49,130 nucleotides of DNA from Thermoleophilia bacterium (GTDB lineage Bacteria > Actinomycetota > Thermoleophilia > Miltoncostaeales > Miltoncostaeaceae). The position numbers and the translations under genes are program-made. Below the pieces are notes generated by a model. That model was not told the DNA's origin. It worked only from the letters and a program-made list of their open reading frames with translations, and did no database searches. The stretch lies in assembly GCA_025455865.1 (NCBI GenBank), contig JALOLS010000003.1:1-49130 (forward strand), in the 5' to 3' direction. The first letter of the stretch is position 1, and each line of letters opens with the position of its first letter. Below are positions 1-8,205 of this stretch, one piece after another.

Positions 1-100
1 CGGGCGTGCCCTGATCGAACGGGACACGCCCTCCCGCACCGACTCGGGCGTGCCCTGATCGAACGGGACACGCCCTCCCGGACCGACTCGGGCGTGCCCT
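1..100. repeat. 44-bp tandem repeat with internal hairpin, two copies plus a 12-nt stub
   Basis: Two near-identical 44-bp units lie at 1-44 and 45-88 and differ at one base (positions 36/80). The first 12 bases of a third unit follow at 89-100. Each unit contains an imperfect inverted repeat (GGGCGTGCCC against GGG-A-CACGCCC) that can fold into a hairpin. The stub runs straight into the stop codon of the minus-strand gene that ends at 99. The array is cut by the window edge, so its full copy number cannot be seen. Confidence 0.85.
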
Positions 101-106
101 ACGCCC
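90..106 (-). terminator. Short hairpin over the stop codon of the 99-566 gene
   Basis: GGGCGT (90-95) and ACGCCC (101-106) form a perfect 6-bp stem around a 5-nt loop. The hairpin overlaps the stop codon of the minus-strand membrane protein gene. With the two longer hairpins of the 44-bp repeats just beyond, it may end the oxidase transcript. There is no T-run, so intrinsic termination is only a possibility. Confidence 0.35.
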
Positions 107-566
107 TCGGCAGGATCACCCCGTGCGCCAGCACCATGCCGGCCCACAGGCCGCCGCCCAGCACCACCACGGCGACGGCCAGCCGCACGGCGGCGCGGCC
201 CGCCGGCCCGATGCGCTCCCGCATCCGGGGCGCCAGGCGCCGCGGGGCGCCCCATCCGGCCCAGAGGGCGGCGAGGGGGAGCGCGATGAGGTAGTCGACC
301 ACGACGATCGGCGAGGGCTGCTCGTCGTTGAAGGCGGTGGCGCTCATCACGACCACCGCGCCCGCCAGCAGCGACCCGATGACCATGCCCGCGGCGCTGC
401 GGGCGGACATGGGCCGGGCCGTGCGCTTCGCCGACTCGACGTCGTCGTCGCCGGCGGTCGCGAGGGCCGCCTCCAGGCGGCGCTCGCCCATCTCCAGCCG
501 CACGAACAGCGCCACGACCGCGATGGCCAGGAGCGTGTGCGGGAGGTGGGCGAGGAAGGTGTCCAA
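99..566 (-). CDS. Small polytopic membrane protein next to the ba3-type oxidase
   Basis: This 155-residue protein is of unrecognised family. It has an N-terminal hydrophobic helix (about residues 8-24, LLAIAVVALFV), then a charged cytoplasmic stretch (30-55, rich in D, E, R and K). Two further helices lie at about 58-78 and 86-104, and a C-terminal one at about 126-148. No heme- or copper-binding motif is evident, and only scattered histidines are present. It lies 48 bp downstream of oxidase subunit I on the same strand, so it is probably the last gene of that operon and may be an accessory or assembly subunit. That role is inferred from position only. Its stop codon overlaps the truncated copy of the 44-bp repeat. 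Confidence 0.7.
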   Translation of the reverse strand: MDTFLAHLPHTLLAIAVVALFVRLEMGERRLEAALATAGDDDVESAKRTARPMSARSAAGMVIGSLLAGAVVVMSATAFNDEQPSPIVVVDYLIALPLAALWAGWGAPRRLAPRMRERIGPAGRAAVRLAVAVVVLGGGLWAGMVLAHGVILPRA

Positions 567-614
567 CCGGGGCTCCCGGCGGCCCGGCCGGATGGCCGGG
601 CCGCCGCCGTGCGG

Positions 615-2201
615 TCAGGAGGCGGGGACCTCCCGGGCCTGCTCGAACGGGGAGGACCGGAGGGTCTTGTAGAGGTTGTACGCGAACACGAGCTGGGCCA
701 GGACCAGGATCACCAGGAACCCGAGGGTGACGTGGGTCAGGGTGATCAGGCTGTCGTCCAGCAGGTCCCAGTTGGCCCAGCGGCGCGGCGCGCCCATGAG
801 GCCCTGGATCATCTGGAAGGTGACCCAGCCGTAGCCGCCGATGACGGTGCCCCACAGGTGGATGTTCCCCAGGCGCTCGCTGTACATCCTGCGCCCGGTG
901 AGCTCCGGCAGGAAGGCGTACATCGCGCCGAAGATGAGCATCCCCATGTTCAGGAACGCCATGTTGTGCAGGTGACCGGCGATCCACATGGTGTTGTGGA
1001 TGGTCTCCTGCCAGTAGGCGGTGGCGTTGACGATGCCCTGGAGGCCCGCGACCAGCCACGACAGGATGCCGACGACCAGGAACTTGGACGCGACGTTCCA
1101 CTCGAAGTCGGAGCGGTAGATCGTCGCGGCGATCGAGAACAGCGAGAGCGCCGACGGCAGCACGAGCGCGTAGGTGGTCGGCTGCATGATCGTGTTCAGC
1201 GTCTGCTGGGCGGTCGAGTCCTGCGGGTACTGCAGGTACAGGTGGTGCGCCCACACCAGCACGTTCATGAACAGGGCGATGAGCCAGGCCACCGCCACCG
1301 CCCGCCCCGCCACCAGCTCACGTTTCGCGTAGCGCGGAATGAGGTAGTAGTAGGTTGCCGCGGCCGGGAACAGCAGGAGGTAGACGACCGGGTGGCCGAA
1401 CGCCCACAGCAGGTTGCCCGCCACCACGTCGTCGATCGAGAAGTCGTTGTCGATCGACTGGATGATCTGGAAGACCAGGAGCAGCGCGAACGGCAGCGTC
1501 GCCAGGAACATGTCCAGCGCGTTCACCGAGAGCGGGAGCACCGGGTAGGGCGTCTTGCCCCGCCGGGTGCGGAACCGCGAGGGGGACAGGAAGCCGAAGC
1601 CGAAGGCGAGGCCCAGGCGCTGCCCGAAGGTGTCCTTCTCGGCCTGCTGGGCCGGGCTGATGACCGTGTGGAGCACCGCGACGCAGTACGCAAGGATCGA
1701 CAGGCCCGCGAACAGCACCGACGCGGAGAACACCCCGGTGGTCGCGTCGCCCCACTGGCCCGCCGAGTTGAACGCGATCGGGTACAGGAACACCCACGAG
1801 CCGCCGAAGCCGGCGAGCAGGGTGGTCACCACGATGCCCAGGGTGCCGATGACCATCGTCCAGAAGGTGGCCTCGGCGAACACGAACGTCCGCAGCGGGA
1901 AGCCGCACTTCAGCAGCACCCAGAACGAGATGCCCATGAGGAAGAAGCCGGCCCACGCGACGAACGCGCCGAGGCCGTGCGCGGTCATCATCGCGTACCA
2001 GAGGTTGTCGTCGATGGCGATGACGTTGCCCTGGTTCAGCCGCAGGATCAGGCCGAGGGTGCCGGCGATGGCCAGGAAGGCGGTGGAGGTCCAGATGAAG
2101 CGGAGCACCAGGCTCTTCGTGCGGGCGGCGACCAGCGCCGGCGCCAGCGGTGATCCGTCGTACGGGAGGGCGCCCTCGTAGGGCGGGACCGCGGTCGTCA
2201 T
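615..2201 (-). CDS. Heme-copper oxidase subunit I, B-type (ba3-like)
   Basis: Catalytic subunit of a terminal oxidase that reduces O2 to water in the membrane. All redox ligands can be placed. H75 (AHGLGAF) and H412 fit the low-spin heme and H410 (GHLHNM) the high-spin heme. H270, H319 and H320 fit CuB, with Y274 as the crosslinked tyrosine (GHPVVY). The spacing 270/274/319/320 is identical to Thermus ba3 (233/237/282/283). The GHPxVY motif lacks the glutamate of A-type enzymes, which supports the B family. At 528 residues it is slightly shorter than the Thermus protein and has about 13 membrane segments. Its ATG overlaps the subunit II stop by 4 bp (ATGA), so the two are translationally coupled. 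No subunit III is present, as is usual for this family. Confidence 0.95.
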   Translation of the reverse strand: MTTAVPPYEGALPYDGSPLAPALVAARTKSLVLRFIWTSTAFLAIAGTLGLILRLNQGNVIAIDDNLWYAMMTAHGLGAFVAWAGFFLMGISFWVLLKCGFPLRTFVFAEATFWTMVIGTLGIVVTTLLAGFGGSWVFLYPIAFNSAGQWGDATTGVFSASVLFAGLSILAYCVAVLHTVISPAQQAEKDTFGQRLGLAFGFGFLSPSRFRTRRGKTPYPVLPLSVNALDMFLATLPFALLLVFQIIQSIDNDFSIDDVVAGNLLWAFGHPVVYLLLFPAAATYYYLIPRYAKRELVAGRAVAVAWLIALFMNVLVWAHHLYLQYPQDSTAQQTLNTIMQPTTYALVLPSALSLFSIAATIYRSDFEWNVASKFLVVGILSWLVAGLQGIVNATAYWQETIHNTMWIAGHLHNMAFLNMGMLIFGAMYAFLPELTGRRMYSERLGNIHLWGTVIGGYGWVTFQMIQGLMGAPRRWANWDLLDDSLITLTHVTLGFLVILVLAQLVFAYNLYKTLRSSPFEQAREVPAS

Positions 2202-2731
2202 GACTCAGTCACCTGGAAGGTCGGGTACACCATCTTGTGGTGCTGATAGCCGCAGAACTCGAGGCAGCGGATCGCATACGTGCCGGGCTTCGTGAAGGTG
2301 TAGGTGCGCTTCTGGAAGTTCCCGGGGAGCGCCTCGATGTTGAGGATCAGCTTCTCGTCGGGGTCGTACAGGCCGACCGAGTGGTTCACGTCACGTGACC
2401 TCACCGTGAACGTCACCGGGGTCCCGGTGGTGACCGACGTGGGCTGCACGAGGAAGCCGAACTGGATGCCCTCGATGCTCACCTGCTGATCGCCGTCCTG
2501 GTCCTGGAACCAGGGCGCGCGCCAGATCGTGAACGCGAGCAGGACGCCGAGCAGCAGGACCACGAACAGGCCCCAGATGGGCTCGAAGCGCTCGAGCTTC
2601 TCGACCGGCGCCCCCTGGCCGCCCTCGGCGCGCCCGCGGCGCGTCGACACGAACACGAAGGCGAAGATCGCGACGCCGAGCACCACGAAGATCATGTAAA
2701 GGATGACCATGCTCGTCGCGGTGGATGTCAT
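2198..2731 (-). CDS. Cytochrome c oxidase subunit II with CuA domain
   Basis: This subunit accepts electrons from cytochrome c through the binuclear CuA centre and passes them to subunit I. The C-terminal cupredoxin domain carries the CuA ligands CLEFCGYQHHKM (C-x-E-F-C-x3-H-x2-M) and an upstream HSVGLYDP histidine. Two N-terminal helices are visible (MVILYMIFVVLGVAIFAF and WGLFVVLLLGVLLAF). I chose the ATG at 2731 because a GAGGAGG lies about 11 nt upstream and the protein then begins just before the first helix. An upstream in-frame ATG (2899) would add 56 unlikely residues. It is first in the operon, coupled to subunit I by a 4-bp overlap, and preceded by a good promoter at 2788-2815. Confidence 0.93.
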   Translation of the reverse strand: MTSTATSMVILYMIFVVLGVAIFAFVFVSTRRGRAEGGQGAPVEKLERFEPIWGLFVVLLLGVLLAFTIWRAPWFQDQDGDQQVSIEGIQFGFLVQPTSVTTGTPVTFTVRSRDVNHSVGLYDPDEKLILNIEALPGNFQKRTYTFTKPGTYAIRCLEFCGYQHHKMVYPTFQVTES

Positions 2732-2787
2732 CCGGTTCGGCGCCTCCTCGCAGGACGGGTCGGCCGACTGCGGCCGCGGGTGGCGGG

Positions 2788-2815
2788 ACGCTACCAACGG
2801 CGATGCCAACGTCAA
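2788..2815 (-). promoter_or_regulatory. Promoter of the oxidase operon
   Basis: On the minus strand a -35 TTGACG (2815-2810) and a -10 TAGCGT (2793-2788) are separated by 16 nt. This lies about 57 nt upstream of the subunit II ATG. The rest of the 276-bp gap to the divergent HD-GYP gene is locally less GC-rich than its surroundings (around 2800-2850) and holds no gene that I can support. Confidence 0.6.
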
Positions 2816-3007
2816 GATCAGGTTAAGGGCAGAAGAATGGCGGGTTATTCCCGCTCCGGACCCTTGGCCTCCCGCCGGCGGGCGGATGTCATCCCGCACC
2901 TCCGCGGTTTCCCGAACGCGGAGCTAAGTAGTTGTCCGCAACATGGTGGTGCGTGATGTCACCGCGTACGATCGGCGTCCATCCGAGCCGATCTCCGGGG
3001 TCCCGCG

Positions 3008-3577
3008 ATGCCGTCGCCCACGCATCCCGCCCAGGCCCACGCCGAGCGCGTCGCCGATCTCGCACGGGCGCTGGCCGTCGAGCTGGGGTGGCCCGCCGAC
3101 CACGCCGACTCCCTCCACGCCGCGGCGCGCCTGCACGACTCGGGGCTCGCCGAGGAGATCTGGACCAAGTCCTGGCCCCTCACCCACGCCGAGTGGGAGG
3201 TGGTCCACGAGCACCCCGACCGCGGCGCCGCCCTCGCCGAGGTCGCGCTCGGCGCGCAGGAGGCGTTGTGGGTGCGCCACCACCACGAGCGCATCGACGG
3301 GGGCGGCTACCCGCACGGGCTCTCCGGTGAGGCGATCCCCGAGGGCGCCCGCATCATCGCCCTGGCCGAGGCGTTCGACGCCATGAGCGCGCGGCTCGGC
3401 GCCGACCCCGACGGGGTGCTCGAGGTGCTGGCCGAGTGCCGGGCGTGCGCGGGAACGCAGTTCTGGCCCCCGGCGGTGGAGGCCCTGGAGCGCCTGGTCG
3501 GGGCCACCGGGCCGCCGGCCGATCCGGCGCCGGCCGCGCCCCGGGCCGGGTGGAGCCCGCCCGCCGGCGCCTTCTAG
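3008..3577 (+). CDS. Stand-alone HD-GYP-like phosphohydrolase
   Basis: This 189-residue protein is almost entirely one HD-GYP-type domain. Such domains usually hydrolyse cyclic di-GMP or related cyclic dinucleotides using two or three metals. The order of motifs is complete: HAERV near residue 10, the HD pair in RLHDSGL, HEHPDRG, HHHERIDGGGYPHGL (the GYP signature), then ARIIALAEAFDAM. Two changes from the usual form are visible. The lysine of HDIGK is missing (HDSGL), and the usual D of the final helix is E (AEAFDAM). No sensor or receiver domain is fused. The last 35 residues are a Pro/Ala-rich tail. The start has no strong SD. It is divergent from the oxidase operon. Confidence 0.85.
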   Translation: MPSPTHPAQAHAERVADLARALAVELGWPADHADSLHAAARLHDSGLAEEIWTKSWPLTHAEWEVVHEHPDRGAALAEVALGAQEALWVRHHHERIDGGGYPHGLSGEAIPEGARIIALAEAFDAMSARLGADPDGVLEVLAECRACAGTQFWPPAVEALERLVGATGPPADPAPAAPRAGWSPPAGAF

Positions 3578-3584
3578 CCATCGC

Positions 3585-3590
3585 TAGCCT
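3585..3590 (+). promoter_or_regulatory. -10 hexamer TAGCCT of a likely leaderless cupin-oxidoreductase mRNA
   Basis: TAGCCT ends 6 nt before the ATG at 3597, so transcription would begin at or very near the start codon. No SD sequence fits in between. A -35 is not clear. Confidence 0.45.
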
Positions 3591-3596
3591 CCCCTC

Positions 3597-4031
3597 ATGC
3601 AGAACGGCGTCTCGCGGACCCGGCTCGACCCCGGCGCCGACCGGTTCCAGACCCTGCGCCGCGAGCTCGGGGTCACCGCCTTCGGGCTGAACCACCTCCT
3701 CCTGGCCCCCGGCCAGCGCGGCCGCATCCATCGTCACGAGCGCCAGGAGGAGGTCTTCCTGGTCCTGGAGGGGGTGCTGACCCTGGTGATCGAGGGCGAG
3801 CCCGTCGACCTCGGGCCCGGTGAGCTCGCCCGGGTCGCGCCCGAGGTGCGCCGGCAGCTCGTGAACGGGACCACGGCGCCGGTCCGGCTGATCGCGGTCG
3901 GCGCCGCCGGCGCCCACGAGGGCCGCGACGGCCTGGCGTACGTGGCGTGGGCCGACGCCGAGGGCCGCCCCGTGCCCGAGGTGCCCCTCCCCGCGGACCT
4001 CCCCGCGGCCGGCCTCCGCCGCGCGCCGTGA
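3597..4031 (+). CDS. Single-domain cupin protein
   Basis: This 144-residue protein has one cupin_2 barrel. Cupin motif 1 is complete: GRIHRHERQEEVFLVLEG, with metal ligands His, His and Glu. Motif 2 is weaker (LGPGELARVAPEVRRQLVNG) and lacks the usual histidine, having R or Q there, so metal binding may be incomplete. The C-terminal 30 residues are Pro/Ala-rich. Substrate and function cannot be read from the sequence. Cupins of this size are often small-molecule isomerases, dioxygenases or binding proteins. The TGA overlaps the GTG of the following flavin oxidoreductase (GTGA), so the two are probably made together and may act on the same compound. Confidence 0.85.
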   Translation: MQNGVSRTRLDPGADRFQTLRRELGVTAFGLNHLLLAPGQRGRIHRHERQEEVFLVLEGVLTLVIEGEPVDLGPGELARVAPEVRRQLVNGTTAPVRLIAVGAAGAHEGRDGLAYVAWADAEGRPVPEVPLPADLPAAGLRRAP

Positions 4032-5197
4032 GCCTCCGCTTCGGCACCTTCCTCGCCCCGTTCCACGAGCCGGGGGAGAACCCCACCCTCGCGCTCGAGC
4101 GCGACCTCGAGCTCATCGCCCACCTCGACCGGCTCGGCTTCGACGAGGCGTGGGTGGGCGAGCACCACACCACCGGCTGGGAGACCGTCGCCGCGCCGGA
4201 GATCCTCCTGGCCGTGGCGGCCGAGCGCACGCGCCACATCCGCCTCGGGACCGGCGCGGTCAGCCTGCCCTACCACCACCCGCTGATCGTGGCCGACCGC
4301 ATCGTGCTGCTGGACCACCTCACCCGCGGGCGGGTCATGTTCGGCGTCGGGCCCGGGGGGCACCTCTCCGACGCGCTCATGCTCGGGCTCGACCCGGCGA
4401 CCCTGCGCGAGCGGATGGCCGAGGCCCTCGACCTGATCGTGCGGCTGTTCACCGAGACCGAGCCCCTCAGCGTCACCGGCACCTGGTACCGGCTGAACGA
4501 CGCGGTGCTGCAGCTGCGGCCCTACCAGCGGCCGCACCCGCCCATCGCGGTGACCTCGATGGAGTCGCCGGCCGGCATGCAGCTTGCGGGACGCCACGGG
4601 GCGGGGGTGCTCCAGCTCGCCGCGGGCAAGGGCCCCCGGGGTCCCATCGACCTCCGCGCCCACTGGGCCATCGCGCAGGAGTCGGCCGCCGCCGCCGGGC
4701 GCGAGGTCCGCCGGGAGGACTGGCGGCTGGTGGTGCCGATGCACCTGGCCGAGACGCGCCGGGAGGCCCGCGACGGGGTGCGCGAGGGCGCCGCGCGCTG
4801 GCTCCTGGGCTACGTGCAGACGGTCACGGGCCGCCCCGCGCCGGTGCCCGGGCCGGCGGACCGGGTGGTCGACCAGATGTGCGAGGCCGCCGGCTGGGTG
4901 GTCGGCACCCCCGACGACGCCGTGGCCGCCATCGAGGAGCTCGCCGAGCGCAGCGGCGGCTTCGGGGCCCTGCTGGTCTGGGGGCAGGAGTGGGCGGGGC
5001 GTGAGGCCACCCACCGGAGCTATGAGCTCCTGGCCCGCCACGTCGTGCCCCGCTTCCAGGGATCGCTCGCCGGGATCGAGGCGTCCGGCGTGGTGGCCGC
5101 GGCCCGGGCCGGGGACATCCAGCGCGAGCGGGTCGCCGGCGTCGAGCGGGCGCAGACGGCGTATGAGCGGGGGCGCGAGGGGGCGCCCGGCCGCTGA
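4028..5197 (+). CDS. LLM-class (luciferase-like) flavin-dependent oxidoreductase
   Basis: This 389-residue TIM-barrel flavoprotein belongs to the bacterial luciferase family, which uses F420H2 or FMNH2 for monooxygenation or hydride transfer. Family signs are the N-terminal SLRFGTFLAPFHEP strand, GFDEAWVGEHH near residue 40, LGTGAVSLPYHHPL and GRVMFGVGPGGH. The strand RPHPPIAVTSMESPAGMQLAGRHG lies in the middle. The GTG at 4028 is chosen because the family homology begins there and because it overlaps the cupin stop. An upstream ATG (3947) only adds a low-complexity Arg/Pro stretch. The last 50 residues form a charged tail. Cofactor and substrate are not determined, though F420 would be usual in actinobacteria. 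Confidence 0.9.
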   Translation: MSLRFGTFLAPFHEPGENPTLALERDLELIAHLDRLGFDEAWVGEHHTTGWETVAAPEILLAVAAERTRHIRLGTGAVSLPYHHPLIVADRIVLLDHLTRGRVMFGVGPGGHLSDALMLGLDPATLRERMAEALDLIVRLFTETEPLSVTGTWYRLNDAVLQLRPYQRPHPPIAVTSMESPAGMQLAGRHGAGVLQLAAGKGPRGPIDLRAHWAIAQESAAAAGREVRREDWRLVVPMHLAETRREARDGVREGAARWLLGYVQTVTGRPAPVPGPADRVVDQMCEAAGWVVGTPDDAVAAIEELAERSGGFGALLVWGQEWAGREATHRSYELLARHVVPRFQGSLAGIEASGVVAAARAGDIQRERVAGVERAQTAYERGREGAPGR

Positions 5198-5229
5198 CCG
5201 GCGCCGGCCCGCTCCTCGCGCGGGCGCTC

Positions 5230-8079
5230 GTGGGGCGCGACGATGTCCTCGCCGGGCTGCGCGCACGGCTGGAGGGGCCCCGCCGCGGCGGCCTGGTGCA
5301 GGTGGCCGGGGAGGCCGGCATGGGCAAGAGCCGGCTGGTCCGGGAGCTCGCCGCCGCGGCCGGGGTGCGCGGATGGGTCGTGATCGAGGGCCGCGCGAGC
5401 CCCTTCGACGCCGCCCTGCCCCTCGGGGTGCTCCAGGACGCCCTCCGGGCCGACCGGCGCGCCCGGCCCGACGCCCCGCTGCCCGACGATCCGCTCGCCG
5501 CCGCCTTCCCGGCCATGGTCCTCCCGGAGATGGCCGGGCCCGGGGGCCGCGACCAGGACCGCGCCGTGCTCTTCGAGGCCGCCGCGCGCTTCCTGCGGGC
5601 GGTGGCCGGCGCGGACGGGCTCCTGCTGGTCCTGGAGGACCTGCACTGGGCGGATCCCACGAGCCAGGCGCTGGTCGCGTCGCTCGCCCGGGCGCTCGCC
5701 GGCGCGCCCGTGCTGATGGCGGTCACCTACCGCACGCCGTTCGCCGAGCCCGGGACGGGCCTGGAGGTGCTCAGGCGCGAGCTCGCGCGGGAGCGCCTGG
5801 GGGAGGAGGTGGTGCTCGGCCGGCTCGCCCCGGAATGCGTCGACGGGATGGTCGACGACATGATCGGGCGCCCGGCATCCGCCGAGGCCCACCGGCGGAT
5901 CGACGAGATGAGCGGCGGCGTCCCCTTCGTGGTCGAGGAGCTGGTGCGCGAGGCGGTGGCGGCCGGCGACCTGGACCCGCAGAGCGGGCGCTGGGCCGGC
6001 GGCCGGCCCCGGGTGCCGTGGACGGTGCAGGAGATGGCGCTGGCGCCGGTGCGGCGCCTGCCGGAGCGCGACGGTGAGCTGGTGCGCTGGGCCGCCGTGC
6101 TGGGCGAGCGGTTCGACCTGCGCCTGCTCGCCGCCGCCTCCGGGGCCCCGGAGGCGGAGGTCATCGAGGCCCTCGGGCGCATGCGCGCGGCGGGGCTGGT
6201 GGCCGAGGACGAGGCCGACCCCGGCGGCATGCGCTTCGCCTTCCGCCACGCCATCACCCGGGACGCCGCCCTGGCCGGGCTGGTGACCGCCGACCTCAGG
6301 CGCCGGCACGCGGCCGTGCTGGACGCCGCCGAGCGGGCCGGGGTCCCGGTGCCCCTGGAGGAGCTGGTCGGCCACGCGATCGCCGCCGGGGACCGCGCGC
6401 GCGGCTTCTCCTCCTCGCGTGAGGCCGCCCGCCGGGCACAGCGCCTGGGCGGCTACGCGGAGGCCCGCGCCCACCTGGAGCGGGCCGTCGCGCTGTGGGA
6501 GCCGGCCCTCGGGGCCGAGGCGCGCGCCGAGGCCCTGCTCGACCTCGGCGAGCACCTCATGCGCACGGCCCCGGCCGACGGCGCGGCCGGGGTCATCGAC
6601 CAGGCCCGCGTGGCGTTCGCGGCGCTCGGGGACCACCGCGAGCGGGTGGCCCAGGCGCTCGCCGCGGATGTGCGGCTGAGCCTGGGCGAGCGGGGGGAGC
6701 CCCTGGCCCTGATGCACGAGGCGCGCCTGGCGCTGCCCGCGGCCGCCCCGCTCGCCGCCCGCCTGCGCGTGTGGTCGGTCCACGCCCGCGGCCTGCTCGT
6801 GGCCGGGGTCCTGGAGGAGTGCATGGAGGTCGCCCGCCAGGGCCTCGCGATCGCCGGTGACGCCCCCGGCCACGAGGTCGCGGTGCTGCGGGTGCACCTG
6901 CTGACCACCCTGGGCACCGCCCTGTGGGGGGCGGGGATGCGCGAGGAGGGGCGCGCGCGGCTGCTCGACTCGCTGGCCCGCGCCCGGGCGCTCGACGACC
7001 CGATCGAGGTGCTGCGGGCGCAGAACAACCTGGTGGTCTCGATGATCGCCGATCCGGCGTCCTCGCTCGACGCGCTCGCGCCCCTGGCCGAGGCGGCGGA
7101 CCTGGCCGTCACCCACGGCCTGCGCCGGTACGCGACGCACGCCCGCCACCTGCGCGCCACCGTCCACCGTGAGCGGGGCGAGCTCGAGGCCGCCGCCGAC
7201 GGCGACCCCGGCGCGACGGATCCTCTCGATGCGCTGGAGCAGGTCGTCCAGGACGCCGACCACCTGCTGGCCCTCGGCCGCGCCGATGCGGCGCTCGCGG
7301 CGTTCCTGGAGGCGATCCCGGCGATCGAGGAGGTGGGCGACCCCCAGCACGACCTGGACCTGGTCCGGCACTGGGCCGCCGACGCCGCCCTCGCCGCCGG
7401 GCGCCTGGACGAGGCGTCGCGCCTGCTGGCCCTCGTCCCCGCGCGCGCGGGCGGGCCCGACGTCTACTGGCCGGCCTCCGCCCGGGCGCGGCTGGCCGCG
7501 ACGACCGGCGACGCGGCGGCGGCGCGCCGCTGGGCCGACGTCGCCCTCGCGGTCCCGGGCGTCCCCGCGGCCGGGGCGCTCGAGGCGTGCGCCGCCCTGG
7601 CCGCCGGCTGCGCCCCGGACCTTGCCCCCGTCCGGGCCTCCATCGACGCCCTGGACCGCCTGTCCCGCCGGCGGGAGGCCATGACCTGGCCGGCGTACCT
7701 CGCGCTCGCCGCGGTGAGGGTCCCGCCGGCCGCCGGCGCGGCGGCGGAGCTCGCCGCCGTCGCCCGGGAGCGGGCGCGCGCGATGGGCGCCGACGGGTGG
7801 GCGGAGCGCATGGAGGGCGTGTTGCGCGCGCTCGGGCGGCGGGCCCCGACGCGGCGCGCGGCGCCGGCGGGGGCCGGCGACCTCACCGGACGCGAGGCGC
7901 AGGTCCTGGCCCTGCTGGCCGAGGGCGCGACCAACCGGGGGATCGCGGCGCGGCTGGTCATCAGCGAGGCCACCGCCGCGCGCCACGTGGCCAACATCTT
8001 CGCCAAGCTCGGGGTCCACAGCCGGGCGGCGGCCGCCCGGGTCGCGGCCGAGCGGGGCCTCGCGCCGCCGCCTACATAG
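5230..8079 (+). CDS. LuxR-family regulator with N-terminal AAA/NACHT-like ATPase (LAL type)
   Basis: This large transcription factor has about 949 residues. An ATPase region holds Walker A GEAGMGKSRLV (about residues 28-38) and Walker B LLLVLEDLHWADP (about 135-147). A long helical-repeat (TPR-like) middle follows, and the C-terminal LuxR helix-turn-helix is LTGREAQVLALLAEG...ISEATAARHVANIFAKLGVHSR. Such LAL regulators commonly sense a ligand through the middle region and activate nearby catabolic or secondary-metabolism genes. The start is taken as GTG 5230, giving the usual VGRDD-type opening. The frame stays open back to a CTG at 5194 that overlaps the preceding stop, so a slightly longer N-terminus is possible. 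It sits 32 bp behind the flavin oxidoreductase, which is a plausible target. Confidence 0.92.
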   Translation: MGRDDVLAGLRARLEGPRRGGLVQVAGEAGMGKSRLVRELAAAAGVRGWVVIEGRASPFDAALPLGVLQDALRADRRARPDAPLPDDPLAAAFPAMVLPEMAGPGGRDQDRAVLFEAAARFLRAVAGADGLLLVLEDLHWADPTSQALVASLARALAGAPVLMAVTYRTPFAEPGTGLEVLRRELARERLGEEVVLGRLAPECVDGMVDDMIGRPASAEAHRRIDEMSGGVPFVVEELVREAVAAGDLDPQSGRWAGGRPRVPWTVQEMALAPVRRLPERDGELVRWAAVLGERFDLRLLAAASGAPEAEVIEALGRMRAAGLVAEDEADPGGMRFAFRHAITRDAALAGLVTADLRRRHAAVLDAAERAGVPVPLEELVGHAIAAGDRARGFSSSREAARRAQRLGGYAEARAHLERAVALWEPALGAEARAEALLDLGEHLMRTAPADGAAGVIDQARVAFAALGDHRERVAQALAADVRLSLGERGEPLALMHEARLALPAAAPLAARLRVWSVHARGLLVAGVLEECMEVARQGLAIAGDAPGHEVAVLRVHLLTTLGTALWGAGMREEGRARLLDSLARARALDDPIEVLRAQNNLVVSMIADPASSLDALAPLAEAADLAVTHGLRRYATHARHLRATVHRERGELEAAADGDPGATDPLDALEQVVQDADHLLALGRADAALAAFLEAIPAIEEVGDPQHDLDLVRHWAADAALAAGRLDEASRLLALVPARAGGPDVYWPASARARLAATTGDAAAARRWADVALAVPGVPAAGALEACAALAAGCAPDLAPVRASIDALDRLSRRREAMTWPAYLALAAVRVPPAAGAAAELAAVARERARAMGADGWAERMEGVLRALGRRAPTRRAAPAGAGDLTGREAQVLALLAEGATNRGIAARLVISEATAARHVANIFAKLGVHSRAAAARVAAERGLAPPPT

Positions 8080-8085
8080 GTCCGG

Positions 8086-8101
8086 CGCCGGCCGGCCGGC
8101 G
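8086..8101 (+). terminator. 16-nt GC palindrome after the LuxR regulator
   Basis: CGCCGGCC followed by GGCCGGCG is a perfect palindrome that starts 6 bp after the regulator stop. It can form a 6-bp stem with a 4-nt loop. There is no T-run. It may slow or end transcription, but such palindromes also arise by chance at this GC content. Confidence 0.25.
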
Positions 8102-8165
8102 TCTACACACCCCCCGCCGGCCCAAGATGGTCAGGTCTCACGATGCCGCCCTTGCGCCGCCCTCA

Positions 8166-8171
8166 TAGCGT
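8166..8171 (+). promoter_or_regulatory. -10 hexamer TAGCGT for the small basic protein gene
   Basis: TAGCGT lies 34 nt before the ATG at 8206 and matches the -10 seen before several other genes in the window. An SD (GGAGG, 8196-8200) follows at a normal distance from the ATG. No convincing -35 is seen. Confidence 0.4.
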
Positions 8172-8205
8172 GGTCAGCACACCCGACCATGCACCGGAGG
8201 CCGTG

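Noticed and set aside
1-100. CRISPR array from the 44-bp tandem units
   Set aside because: Units are directly adjacent with no variable spacers, and no cas gene is in the window.
5020-8019. A 999-codon minus-strand open frame opposite the LuxR regulator
   Set aside because: It mirrors the codon structure of the real regulator gene, which has intact Walker and HTH motifs, and itself has no recognisable domain.
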